Assembly: GCF_002160525.1 (NCBI RefSeq) | Contig: NZ_NFKT01000001.1 | Span: 248,001 to 312,000 of the forward strand | DNA: 64,000 nucleotides | Direction of reading: 5' to 3' | Source of the DNA: Lachnoclostridium sp. An169 | GTDB taxonomy: Bacteria; Bacillota; Clostridia; Lachnospirales; Lachnospiraceae | Shown: piece by piece, positions 44,439-53,048 of the stretch | How positions within the stretch are numbered: position 1 is the first letter of the stretch | Layout: each line of letters starts with the position of its first letter | Position numbers and translations under genes: made by a program | Notes under the pieces: generated by a model | Seen by the model: the letters and a program-made list of their open reading frames with translations, nothing else | The model's database searches: none | Told to the model about the DNA's origin: nothing

Positions 44439-44992
44439 AATAACACCCCTTCCTTTTCCAGATAGTTTTTCAGTTTCCTGCGGATACGGGTAAGACGGAC
44501 GGATATGTTTTTCTCCGTTATTCCCATGTGCCCGGCAATTTCGCCATAGCTGTCAAAAAACCAGTAGCGTCGCAGAAAGATTACCCGGTTTTCCGGTGGA
44601 AGCGTATCCAGAAAGCTTCCGATGATCCGGGAAAGTTCTCTGGCATCGATCTCGGCCTCCACTGTGTCGGGAGCAAAAAGACAGGCTTCCATTTCTTCTA
44701 TAGCAATATCACATACACTGCTGCGTTTCTGCGCTCTTTTCCGGTAAAAGAGCTTCAGAGAAATATTCCGTGCAATTTTGCAGAGAAAAGCGGACAGCGG
44801 AGAAGGATCTGCGGGCGGAATGGCATTCCAGGCACCAAGATAAGTGTCGCTGATACATTCCTCTGTATCTTCACGGTTATTTAAAATGTGAAACGAAAGT
44901 TGGAAGAGCAGTTTTCTGTATTTTCTGTCCGTCTCCCGGATCGCCTGCTCCGAACGTTCAAAATACAGGCGGATAATTTCCCTGTCATCCAT
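44435..44992 (-). CDS. RNA polymerase sigma factor, ECF-like (sigma-70 family)
   Basis: A 185-residue sigma factor. Region 2 covers about 10-85 (LFQLSFHILNNREDTEECISDTYLGAWNAIPP) and region 4 about 120-175 (LPPENRVIFLRRYWFFDSYGEIAGHMGITEKNISVRLTRIRRKL). There is no region 1 or 3, which defines the ECF group. GGAGGGAGGG precedes the ATG. It is coupled to the membrane partner gene and divergent from the KTG-tail chimera gene, with a 238-bp shared promoter region. Confidence 0.9.
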   Translation of the reverse strand: MDDREIIRLYFERSEQAIRETDRKYRKLLFQLSFHILNNREDTEECISDTYLGAWNAIPPADPSPLSAFLCKIARNISLKLFYRKRAQKRSSVCDIAIEEMEACLFAPDTVEAEIDARELSRIIGSFLDTLPPENRVIFLRRYWFFDSYGEIAGHMGITEKNISVRLTRIRRKLKNYLEKEGVLL

Positions 44993-45114
44993 TGGCTCTG
45001 TCCCTCCCTCCGATCAGATCTTTTTTCAGCTCTCAATTATATACTACCGTTTTGAAAGGAAAAACTACAGAAAAAAATATTTTTTCTTCAATAAGTGTGC
45101 AAAGTAATATTTCC

Positions 45115-45165
45115 TTGACTTATAAATACTACAGATGTAATATTTATAAAAAGACTACACGTGTA
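45115..45165 (+). promoter_or_regulatory. Promoter with two BlaI-type operators
   Basis: TTGACT (45115-45120) and TAATAT (45138-45143) have an exact 17-bp spacer. The dyad TACAGATGTA (45130-45139) overlaps the -10 box and a second dyad, TACACGTGTA (45156-45165), lies just downstream. Their centres are 26 bp apart. Both match the TACA-N2-TGTA core recognised by BlaI/MecI repressors in beta-lactam-inducible systems. No blaI gene is in this window, so the repressor would have to be encoded elsewhere. Confidence 0.7.
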
Positions 45166-45230
45166 AGATTGAAAGATGAGAGAATCCTTGCCTTGATAAT
45201 AAGATGAAAATAGAACAGAAGGAGCGGAAA

Positions 45231-46724
45231 ATGAAAAGAAAATGGAAAAAAGCGAGAGATTATGCCGGAATATCCGCAATGGTACTGCTTGTAATCGCGT
45301 TGTTCGGACTGACAGTATCCGGAACGTTGACGGGATTCCGGGACGGTTCGGGAAAAGGGGCAGGGCAGCAGGAACAGATAACGGATGAGGCGTCAGGGCA
45401 ACAGGAGCAGGTGGCAGAAGAGGAATGCCTTGAAGTGATGCAGAAGGTGAAGGGCGTTACAGATATTCGGGAAGCGGCAGAGAGGATCAGTGGAAATGGC
45501 TCACCGGTGACTGCCGGTGAAAACGGTACAATGAATATGTTGAACTATGAAGAAATGGAAGCTTTTCTGAATCAGGTTCAGAAAGAATTAAAAGTATCTT
45601 CAGAGAATGGCTATCCCGATGCAGAAGAGTGCAGTGTGGTACTTTACCGGGTTTATTCCGGCGGAAAAATTCACCGGGAAGAATATACCTTTGACGGAAA
45701 GGATATGTATGTTCTGACCTGCATCGGCTCCTGCGAAGAGGCAGGTAATCCGGTGGTCCTGAATATATCGTATACACGTATACAAGAATGGGGATATACA
45801 GAAAAAGGGTGGTTTCTCTACAGGCTGTGTGTGCCTCAGCCTCCGGAGGTGTCAGAGATCGTGGATGGCAATGTGCTGATCCGGGTCAGACCTCTGCCGC
45901 AGGAATATCTGGAGATTGCGGAACAATACATCCGTCCTCTGGGATATATGAGCAATAATCTGCTGCGCTGCGACTGGGGAGAGGGGCATATGGAACAGGT
46001 GGACTTTACCGGAAGCTTTGAATCCTTCTATCAGATTGAATATGGGAAAAAGATCGATTCCTCGGAATGTGCGCAGGGAATCCGGGCAGAAGAATTTGAG
46101 ACTCTGATGACCCGGTATCTTCCGGTAACGGTGGAGGAACTTCGCAAGTATGCGCAATATGATGAGAAAACACAGTCGTATCCGTGGACTGCACTGAGCT
46201 GCGGAAATTATTCAGTAAATGCATTTTCCACATCATTTCCCGAGATAACAGATATGGAGCAGAATGAGGACGGGACGGTGACATTTACGATTGACGCTGT
46301 GTGTGAAATGGCAGGTACTGACCGGGCGCTGTCTCACAAACTGACTGTGGAATTTGCTGAAGGAGGCAAAGTTCGGTATCTGAAAAATGAAGTTCTGGAA
46401 AATGGAACGGAAGAGGTACCAGAGTATGAGTACCGGATGCAGGTTCGGGTTTTGATGAAAATTTTTGAAGGCAGAAGCAGCTATGATCCGGACGATGTAA
46501 AGCTTATGAAGGAGCTGATGTTTTCAGGCAACAGCGGTGAACAGAAAATTTACGGGAAAACAGGGAGCGGACCGGATGAAAAAGCATGGTTTGTCGGATT
46601 TGCGGAGGAGAAGGAGGAAAGAATATACTTTGTAGTATATCTGAATGATCCCGGCCATCAGGAGGCGATATCCGGAAGTCTTGCAAGGCAGATCGCGGAA
46701 AATATCGTGAAAACCTTACTATAA
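45231..46724 (+). CDS. Membrane-anchored protein with BlaR1/class D beta-lactamase-like KTG tail (chimera)
   Basis: A 497-residue protein with an N-terminal membrane anchor (about 15-36) and a Gln/Glu-rich linker. A large extracellular region (about 60-410) resembles uncharacterised DUF6070-type proteins; that label is from memory. From about 415 the tail VRVLMKIFEGRSSYDPDDVKLMKELMFSG, KIYGKTGSG and AWFVGF matches the C-terminal end of BlaR1 sensor or class D beta-lactamase domains, with the KTG motif near residue 448. The active-site STxK motif is not present anywhere, so it cannot be an acylated sensor. It looks like an in-frame fusion by deletion between two neighbouring genes. AAGGAG lies eight bases before the chosen ATG. 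Confidence 0.65.
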   Translation: MKRKWKKARDYAGISAMVLLVIALFGLTVSGTLTGFRDGSGKGAGQQEQITDEASGQQEQVAEEECLEVMQKVKGVTDIREAAERISGNGSPVTAGENGTMNMLNYEEMEAFLNQVQKELKVSSENGYPDAEECSVVLYRVYSGGKIHREEYTFDGKDMYVLTCIGSCEEAGNPVVLNISYTRIQEWGYTEKGWFLYRLCVPQPPEVSEIVDGNVLIRVRPLPQEYLEIAEQYIRPLGYMSNNLLRCDWGEGHMEQVDFTGSFESFYQIEYGKKIDSSECAQGIRAEEFETLMTRYLPVTVEELRKYAQYDEKTQSYPWTALSCGNYSVNAFSTSFPEITDMEQNEDGTVTFTIDAVCEMAGTDRALSHKLTVEFAEGGKVRYLKNEVLENGTEEVPEYEYRMQVRVLMKIFEGRSSYDPDDVKLMKELMFSGNSGEQKIYGKTGSGPDEKAWFVGFAEEKEERIYFVVYLNDPGHQEAISGSLARQIAENIVKTLL

Positions 46725-46738
46725 GAATCAGCAGTTAT

Positions 46739-46772
46739 GCAGTCAGGAATGCCGCAGGACGTCCCTGACTGC
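46739..46772. terminator. Hairpin between the chimera and the tetR gene
   Basis: GCAGTCAGG (46739-46747) and CCTGACTGC (46764-46772) form a nine-bp stem. No T-run follows on either strand, so termination is uncertain. The two genes converge here. Confidence 0.4.
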
Positions 46773-46820
46773 AGCGTCAGAAATTCTTCCGAGTGGTCAA
46801 AGAAGATCTCCGGTGCTATT

Positions 46821-47471
46821 TTACAATCTGCTGAAAGCATCATTTTTCGAGAGATAAGTTTCAAACATTCTGATCAGCTGCAGAATCTGGCGGCTGATCT
46901 GTTCCCGCCGGGAGTCGTATTCTTCCCTGTCCAGAAGCGCTATATGTTCCAGAAAGGAAAAAACAACGGTCTGGACAAAGCTGAGGGCATCTTCGGGGAC
47001 AACGCCCGGGGCAAGGAGCCCACTGCTGTCTGCCGCGTCCAGAAGGCGTCTCTGGGTTTGCTCAAAGGTCTTTATCTCGGCTGCAGCGGGCTGCTCCTCA
47101 GGCGGAAGATGCTGCTGGCGGTTGTACATATACAGGATGACCAGCAGGGAGAGATCCTCCCTGTGTTCCAGCAGTTCCTCGCAGAGAAACTGGTAGTTCT
47201 GCAGGAAACGTTTCAGGGGCTCTTCTGAATCCTGGGAGGGGCGAAACCACTGTCCGCAGGGTGTCACGGCATTCTGAGCCAGTGTGTAGAAGATATCATT
47301 GATGTTTTTGAAGTATTTATACAGAGTGACATTGGAAATATCCAGAGTGCGCGCCAGCTTCTGCATGGTCAGGGAAACAGGGCCGTCTCTGAGAATGATA
47401 TCCCTGGCACATGAGAGGATTTCTGTCCTCCGCCTCTGGCGCATCTGTTCAAAATATGCTGTCTGATCCAT
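46821..47471 (-). CDS. TetR/AcrR-family transcriptional regulator
   Basis: A 216-residue regulator. The N-terminal helix-turn-helix domain (about 8-55) reads RTEILSCARDIILRDGPVSLTMQKLARTLDISNVTLYKYFKNINDIFYTLAQ. The all-helical C-terminal domain would bind the inducer. It is divergent from a carbohydrate-esterase pair, and similar 15-bp dyads lie about 30 bases before each start, suggesting control of both directions. The inducer is not known. Confidence 0.88.
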   Translation of the reverse strand: MDQTAYFEQMRQRRRTEILSCARDIILRDGPVSLTMQKLARTLDISNVTLYKYFKNINDIFYTLAQNAVTPCGQWFRPSQDSEEPLKRFLQNYQFLCEELLEHREDLSLLVILYMYNRQQHLPPEEQPAAAEIKTFEQTQRRLLDAADSSGLLAPGVVPEDALSFVQTVVFSFLEHIALLDREEYDSRREQISRQILQLIRMFETYLSKNDAFSRL

Positions 47472-47500
47472 GAAATTCTGCCTTTCTAATATAATCAGTG

Positions 47501-47588
47501 TTTAAAATGCTTAAAATTATTATAACATTTCTCCTTTATTATTGCAATCTGCATATAAATGACTTAATATAGTGTTAAGCGATTTAAC
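47501..47588. promoter_or_regulatory. Two similar dyads in the tetR/esterase intergenic region
   Basis: TTTAA-AATGC-TTAAA (47501-47515) and GTTAA-GCGAT-TTAAC (47574-47588) have the same 5-5-5 structure with the core TTAA. They lie about 30 bases before the tetR and the esterase start codons respectively. This is a good arrangement for a TetR-type operator pair, but AT-rich dyads can arise by chance. Confidence 0.4.
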
Positions 47589-47619
47589 TACAGTTAATGG
47601 AACTGGAAAGGAGAAGAAA

Positions 47620-48663
47620 ATGAAGACAGAACTGATAACATTACATGAGGACAGAAAAGTAACGCTGACTGCATATCTGCAGGAGGTGGGCGGTGAGTTT
47701 GGCGGCATTGAAAAGCGTCCCGCAGTGCTGATTCTCCCCGGGGGAGGCTACAGTATGTGCTCTGACAGAGAGGCAGATCCCGTGGCGTTTCCGTATCTGA
47801 AAGCCGGATATCAGGCTTTTATTCTCCGATATTCTGTGGGCGCAGACAGTGTGTGGCCCAATCCTCTGAATGATTATGAGGAGGCGATGGCCATGATCCG
47901 TGAGAAAAGCGAGGAGTGGCATGTGATCACGGACAGGATTGCGGTCATCGGATTTTCCGCGGGAGGCCATCTTGCCGGATGCGCGGCAACTATGTCGGTA
48001 AACCGTCCGAATGCCGCAATTCTGGGATACCCGGTTATTGACGGCGAGTGCGTGAGGGTGTATGAGAAGACGGCGCCGGACGTGCCCTCTGCCGTGGATG
48101 AGAAGACCTGTCCCTGCTTTGTTTTTGCAACCAGGACAGACAGCCTGGTTCCGATTTCCAATACAGTGCATCTTCTGAATGCCCTGACAGAACACGAGAT
48201 TGCTTTTGAGAGCCATATTTATTCCAATGGGCCCCATGGTTTTACTACCTGTGATTCATCCGTTCAGAATCTTCAGATGACCTGCAGCCGCGTGCCTCAC
48301 TGGGTGGAGGACAGTATTGAGTGGCTGAAAGATGTGATGGGAGATTTCGGCAACGGATCCGTGACGGCTCCGAGGTTCGGTGCAAAACTCAATGGCAACC
48401 GGGATGAGTATCTGAACATTGACTGCACCATGGGGTATCTGATGAGCAGGCCGGAGGCCATGGCGGTGATCGGTCCCGTAATGGCGGCAGGACAGCAGAA
48501 TACGGACGGCCAGTCCCAGGGACCGGCAATGGGATACGATCCGGAGATGATACAGATGATGATGGCTCCGATGAAGCTCAGAGACATCCTCGGCTTTGCG
48601 AATCTTCCGGAAGAGACAGTGGAACAGATTAATGCCCAGTTGAATGCAATCGAAAATAAATAG
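47620..48663 (+). CDS. Alpha/beta-hydrolase, acetylesterase-like
   Basis: A 347-residue hydrolase of the BD-FAE/acetyl-xylan-esterase-like group. The oxyanion-hole block is VLILPGGGYSMCSDREADPVAFPYLKAGYQAFILRYSVG (about 30-70). The nucleophile elbow is IGFSAGGHLAG (Ser about 114). A likely acid lies in ATRTDSLVP, and the His in GPHGFTTCD. A 100-residue tail with a QxMMxxPM-like stretch follows. No signal peptide is present, so it acts in the cytoplasm, probably on imported oligosaccharides. AAAGGAGAAGAAA precedes the start. The next gene is 13 bases on and has a matching role. Confidence 0.82.
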   Translation: MKTELITLHEDRKVTLTAYLQEVGGEFGGIEKRPAVLILPGGGYSMCSDREADPVAFPYLKAGYQAFILRYSVGADSVWPNPLNDYEEAMAMIREKSEEWHVITDRIAVIGFSAGGHLAGCAATMSVNRPNAAILGYPVIDGECVRVYEKTAPDVPSAVDEKTCPCFVFATRTDSLVPISNTVHLLNALTEHEIAFESHIYSNGPHGFTTCDSSVQNLQMTCSRVPHWVEDSIEWLKDVMGDFGNGSVTAPRFGAKLNGNRDEYLNIDCTMGYLMSRPEAMAVIGPVMAAGQQNTDGQSQGPAMGYDPEMIQMMMAPMKLRDILGFANLPEETVEQINAQLNAIENK

Positions 48664-48676
48664 GAGGGAAAATACG

Positions 48677-50254
48677 ATGAAACTTGCGGAACTTTTTCAG
48701 AACGGTATGGTGCTGCAGAGGGAAAAACCGGTCACAGTCTGGGGAACAGCGGACCCCGGGGCGGCAGTAACAGTCTCGATACAGGGCAGGAGCGCGTCGG
48801 CCGTGGCGGATGCACAGGGAAACTGGGAACTTCAGCTGCCGGCCCTTGAAGCTTCCGGGAGTGAGCGTCTGGAGGACGTCAGCAAAGAGGAAAAGATCTG
48901 CCTGGAGGATGTGGCTGTGGGCGAGGTATGGATTGCCGGCGGACAGTCCAATATGGAGTTCCCTCTCTGCTATGAAAAACACTGGGCGCAGGAGAAGAAT
49001 ACGGAGAATCCGGAACTCAGGTTCTACGATGTGCCGGAGGTATGTTATGACGGCCAGGAGCAGGATTTTGACTATAGCAATATGGGAGTATGGAGAAAGG
49101 CAGACGGGGAGGATAATCTGAAATACTTCTCTGCGGTGGCCTACTATTTCCAGAAAGCGATTGCTGAAAACCAGAAGGTTCCGGTGGGAATTGTCGGCTG
49201 CAACTGGGGCGGGACACGGGCCTGCGCCTGGATGAATGAAGAGACGGTAAAGAGAGTGGGAAAGCCCTGGATGGAGCTTTTTGAGCGGGATACGGCGGAT
49301 CTGGATATGGAAGAATTCTGGGAGGAACAGCATACAAATCCCATGAACGATAAGGGCAATGTAAATATGGATCCTATGAATGCCTTTATCCTTTCCGGTA
49401 CTCCGACCATGGAAGAGATCGTTGCGATGGCCCGGCAGGCCATGGGACAGGCAAAAGAGGCAGGGGGAACGGAAAGTACAGAGAATCTGCCTGAGATGTC
49501 CTTCGAGGAAGGTATGGCGAAATATGCCAATACCCCTCAGCCTTTTAATTTTCCGGGATGTCTGTATGAACATATGGTAAAGAAAGCTTCCCCCTTCACA
49601 GCGCGCGGCGTTCTCTGGTATCAGGGAGAGAGCGATGATGTGCCGGGAATGCAGGCTTTGTACAAGGATATGCTGACAGGACTGATCGGAGACTGGCGGG
49701 AAATATTCCGCGACAGTGAACTTCCTTTCTATATTGTACAGCTTCCCGGATATCGGAGCTGGATGATGCAGGCAGGCATAGATTTCCCGACAATCCGCCG
49801 CTGCCAGGAGGAAGTGGCGGAGAGCGTGGGAGGAGCATACCTGTGTTCCATTTCCGATGTGGGGGAAGAATTTGATATCCATCCGAAGGACAAGAAGACA
49901 GTGGGAAACCGCCTGGCGCTTCTGGCAGAAAAATATACCTACGGTGAAGAGCTTCTGGCAGATGCGCCGGTAGTGGAGTCCGCGTCCCGGGAGGACGGCA
50001 GGATCGTGCTGAACTTCCGGAACGCCGGCAGTGGGCTGACTGTTGACGGAGATCAGGTGTCAGCGCTGACACTTTCCCGGGACGGCAGAGAAATACCATT
50101 TGAAGCCTGTGCAGACGGCGGGCGTCTGATCCTGACCCCTGAATCTCTGCCGGATAATTCCGTAAAAGTGGATTTCGCCCAGACAGGGTGGTATCGGATC
50201 AACCTTTACAATTCAGCCGGCATACCGGCCATTCCCTTCTCTGTCAGAGTATAA
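48677..50254 (+). CDS. Sialate O-acetylesterase-like protein
   Basis: A 525-residue SGNH-type esterase related to sialate O-acetylesterases. The N-terminal beta domain (NGMVLQREKPVTVWGTADPGAAVTV) is typical. The catalytic Ser lies in WIAGGQSNMEFPL (about 88-100), ARGVLWYQGESDD (about 315) matches the G-x-E block, and DIHPKDKKTVGNRLALLAEKY (about 400) carries the Asp-x-x-His pair. No signal peptide is present. It forms an operon with the acetylesterase, a deacetylation pair for host- or plant-derived glycans taken into the cell. The start at 48677 has TAGGAGGGAA before it. Confidence 0.88.
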   Translation: MKLAELFQNGMVLQREKPVTVWGTADPGAAVTVSIQGRSASAVADAQGNWELQLPALEASGSERLEDVSKEEKICLEDVAVGEVWIAGGQSNMEFPLCYEKHWAQEKNTENPELRFYDVPEVCYDGQEQDFDYSNMGVWRKADGEDNLKYFSAVAYYFQKAIAENQKVPVGIVGCNWGGTRACAWMNEETVKRVGKPWMELFERDTADLDMEEFWEEQHTNPMNDKGNVNMDPMNAFILSGTPTMEEIVAMARQAMGQAKEAGGTESTENLPEMSFEEGMAKYANTPQPFNFPGCLYEHMVKKASPFTARGVLWYQGESDDVPGMQALYKDMLTGLIGDWREIFRDSELPFYIVQLPGYRSWMMQAGIDFPTIRRCQEEVAESVGGAYLCSISDVGEEFDIHPKDKKTVGNRLALLAEKYTYGEELLADAPVVESASREDGRIVLNFRNAGSGLTVDGDQVSALTLSRDGREIPFEACADGGRLILTPESLPDNSVKVDFAQTGWYRINLYNSAGIPAIPFSVRV

Positions 50255-50291
50255 AGGGAGAAGAAAGATCGTCAGACCCTGTCCGGAAATT

Positions 50292-51470
50292 TTAAACTTC
50301 GCCTCTGCTTCGTTTTTCAAGCAGCGCATGAATCTTATCTGTCGGGTTGAGCACTTTCCCGATGGTCACGTCGTGATTCAGGGAATCAATGATCATTGCC
50401 AGGAATTTGCTCATATCCGCCATGACGAAGTAGGGCTTTTCATAAAGCTGGGGCGGCAGATATGTAAGATTGGTGACGATCAGTTTGTCAAGGTAGCCTT
50501 TATTGTAGTAATCGTCGAATTTCTCGAAACCGTCGGTAAAGAGACCGAAAGTGGTGCAGACGAATACCCGGGAAGCACCGCGGGATTTGATCTGCCTTGC
50601 CACGTCAAGCATACTCTCTCCGGAGGAGATCATATCATCCACGATGATCACGTCCTTGCCGGATACGTCGTCGCCGAGGAACTCGTGGGCAACGATTGGG
50701 TTCTTGCCGTTTATGATGGTGGAGTAGTCCCGGCGTTTGTAGAACATTCCCATATCCACGCCGAGGACGTTGGAAAAGTATACGGCGCGGTGCATGGCGC
50801 CCTCGTCTGGGCTGACGATCATCATGTGATCTTTGTCTGCCTTAAGATCCGGGATCGCGCGGAAGAGTGCCTTCATAAACTGGTACGGCGGATTGAAGCT
50901 GTCGAATCCGCTTAACGGAATGGCATTCTGTACCCGGGGGTCATGTGCATCAAAGGTAATGATATTGCTGACGCCCATGTATGTCAGCTCCTCCAGTGCA
51001 AGCGCGCAGTCCAGAGATTCCCTCTTCGTGCGTTTGTGCTGGCGGCTCTCATAGAGGAAAGGCATGATGGCAGTGATGCGGTGTGCCTTTCCGGCGGAGG
51101 CCGCAATGATTCTCTTTAAGTCCTGATAATGATCGTCCGGCGACATGTGGTTGACATGGCCGTTTACCAGATAGGTCAGGCTGTAGTTGCACACGTCTGT
51201 CATGATAAACAGGTCCGTGCCCCGGACGGTCTCTTTGAGGATTCCTTTTGCCTCTCCGCTTCCAAACCGCGGACAAGCGCAGTCCACAAGATAATTATTC
51301 GATTTGTAATTCACGTAAAGAGGGGATTCGGTGACTTCGTTGATTGTGTTCTCACGGAAGGAAACGATATAGTCGTTGACTTTGCGTCCCAGTTCCTTAC
51401 AGCTTTCCATTGCAACGATTTTCAGCGGGGCAACGGGAAGTGTCTTTTCTAATGCTTCGATATTTGACAT
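50292..51470 (-). CDS. prs: Ribose-phosphate pyrophosphokinase
   Basis: A 392-residue PRPP synthetase of the longer clostridial form. PRPP-binding loops are visible at VIIVDDMISSGESMLDVA (about 290) and the catalytic flexible loop near PFLYESRQHKRTKRESLDCALALE (about 135). The block SPDEGAMHRAVYFSNVLG (about 222) also matches the family. The product feeds purine, pyrimidine, His and Trp synthesis. Usual Prs proteins have 310-320 residues; the extra length is mostly N-terminal. The start at 51470 follows GGAGAAAACC. Confidence 0.9.
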   Translation of the reverse strand: MSNIEALEKTLPVAPLKIVAMESCKELGRKVNDYIVSFRENTINEVTESPLYVNYKSNNYLVDCACPRFGSGEAKGILKETVRGTDLFIMTDVCNYSLTYLVNGHVNHMSPDDHYQDLKRIIAASAGKAHRITAIMPFLYESRQHKRTKRESLDCALALEELTYMGVSNIITFDAHDPRVQNAIPLSGFDSFNPPYQFMKALFRAIPDLKADKDHMMIVSPDEGAMHRAVYFSNVLGVDMGMFYKRRDYSTIINGKNPIVAHEFLGDDVSGKDVIIVDDMISSGESMLDVARQIKSRGASRVFVCTTFGLFTDGFEKFDDYYNKGYLDKLIVTNLTYLPPQLYEKPYFVMADMSKFLAMIIDSLNHDVTIGKVLNPTDKIHALLEKRSRGEV

Positions 51471-51662
51471 GGTTTTCTCCTGTAAACATTGATTTGTATT
51501 GTACATACACTTTATATCATTTTTTTTCATGAAATTCAAGCATGGCTTTGCGGAACCGGGAATTTATGGTATACTGTTAACTAAGTGCGGATATATGACG
51601 GGAAAGGTGCGAAAGCGGCATCGCCGGAAAAGATCCGCAGAAGAAACAGGGAGTTTGAATTA

Positions 51663-53003
51663 ATGAAAAAACATGATCATATTGTAAAAACTGTGGAGCC
51701 GGGAAGCATTGCCGATGAACTCGGCATTGAGCCGGGCGATAAGCTTCTCTCCATCGACGGACATGAGATTGAGGATATTTTTGATTATCAGTATTATGTG
51801 GAAGATGAAGAGATTCTGCTTCTGATCGAGAAGCCGGACGGCGAGGAGTGGGAACTGGAGATTGAAAAGGACCCGGACGAGCAGCTCGGAATCGGGTTCG
51901 GCCAGGGGCTTATGGACGAGTACCATTCCTGCCGGAACAAGTGTATATTCTGCTTTATCGACCAGATGCCGCAGGGAATGCGGGATACCCTCTATTTTAA
52001 GGATGATGATTCCCGTCTTTCTTTTCTCCAGGGAAATTATATTACGCTGACAAATATGAGCGACCACGATGTGGAGCGGATTGTGAAATACCGTCTGGAG
52101 CCTATCAACATTTCTTTTCAGACGACGAACCCGGAGCTGCGCTGCAGGATGCTGCATAACCGGTTCGCCGGGGATGCCCTGAAAAAGGTGGATATCCTCT
52201 ATCAGGGAGGGATCGAGATGAACGGTCAGATCGTGCTCTGCAAGGGTGTCAACGACGGGGAGGAACTGGAGCGGACGATCCGCGACCTGACCCGTTACCT
52301 TCCTCTTTTAAAGAGTGTGTCTGTCGTGCCGGTGGGACTTACAAAATACCGGGAAGGGCTCTATCCGTTGGAACCGTTCACAAAGGAGGAGGCACAGAAA
52401 GTGCTTTCCGTGATTCACGGCTGGCAGGAAAAGATTTACGAGGAGTACGGACTGCATTTCATCCATGCCGGGGATGAGTGGTATCTTCTGGCGGAGGAAG
52501 ATCTTCCGGAGGAGGAGCGGTATGACGGTTATCTCCAACTTGAGAACGGCGTGGGAATGCTGCGGCTTCTGATCAACGAGTTTGAGGAGGCATTTGCCGC
52601 GCTTCCGGCAGGAGATATTTGCGGAACCACAGAGGCGGCGGGCGCGCGGAGAGAACTGTCCATTGCCACGGGCCGGCTGGCTTACCCGTATCTGAAGCGG
52701 ATCGCGGAGCAGATGGAAGAGAAGTATCCGTTTCTTACGGTTCATGTACACAGCATCCGCAATGATTTCTTCGGGGAGCGGATCACGGTTTCCGGACTGA
52801 TCACCGGGCAGGACCTGACCGCCCAGCTGAAAGGAAAAGAACTTGGCAGCAGGCTTCTGATTCCCTGCAACATGCTCAAGACCGATGAGGATGTGTTCCT
52901 TGACGATTATACGGTAAAAGATGTGTCCGATGCTTTACAAGTTCCGGTGGATATTGTAAAATCAAGCGGGCAGAATCTGATCGATGCGATTCTGGGCTGC
53001 TGA
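51663..53003 (+). CDS. DUF512 protein (PDZ plus radical-SAM-like)
   Basis: A 446-residue protein. A PDZ-like domain (about 1-70, VKTVEPGSIADELGIEPGDKLLSIDGHEIED) precedes a domain with CRNKCIFCFIDQMPQGMR (about 90-107), a Cys cluster of CX3CX2C form as in radical SAM enzymes. The DUF512 region follows (about 255-440). The family is conserved in Clostridia next to der and is linked to ribosome or tRNA biology only by context. The start at 51663 is chosen because GGGAG lies 10 bases upstream; the longer frame upstream has no ribosome site. Confidence 0.88.
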   Translation: MKKHDHIVKTVEPGSIADELGIEPGDKLLSIDGHEIEDIFDYQYYVEDEEILLLIEKPDGEEWELEIEKDPDEQLGIGFGQGLMDEYHSCRNKCIFCFIDQMPQGMRDTLYFKDDDSRLSFLQGNYITLTNMSDHDVERIVKYRLEPINISFQTTNPELRCRMLHNRFAGDALKKVDILYQGGIEMNGQIVLCKGVNDGEELERTIRDLTRYLPLLKSVSVVPVGLTKYREGLYPLEPFTKEEAQKVLSVIHGWQEKIYEEYGLHFIHAGDEWYLLAEEDLPEEERYDGYLQLENGVGMLRLLINEFEEAFAALPAGDICGTTEAAGARRELSIATGRLAYPYLKRIAEQMEEKYPFLTVHVHSIRNDFFGERITVSGLITGQDLTAQLKGKELGSRLLIPCNMLKTDEDVFLDDYTVKDVSDALQVPVDIVKSSGQNLIDAILGC

Positions 53004-53048
53004 TGCGGCGGGAAGATAGTAAGAGTATAGAGAAAGGCTGAGAATAGT

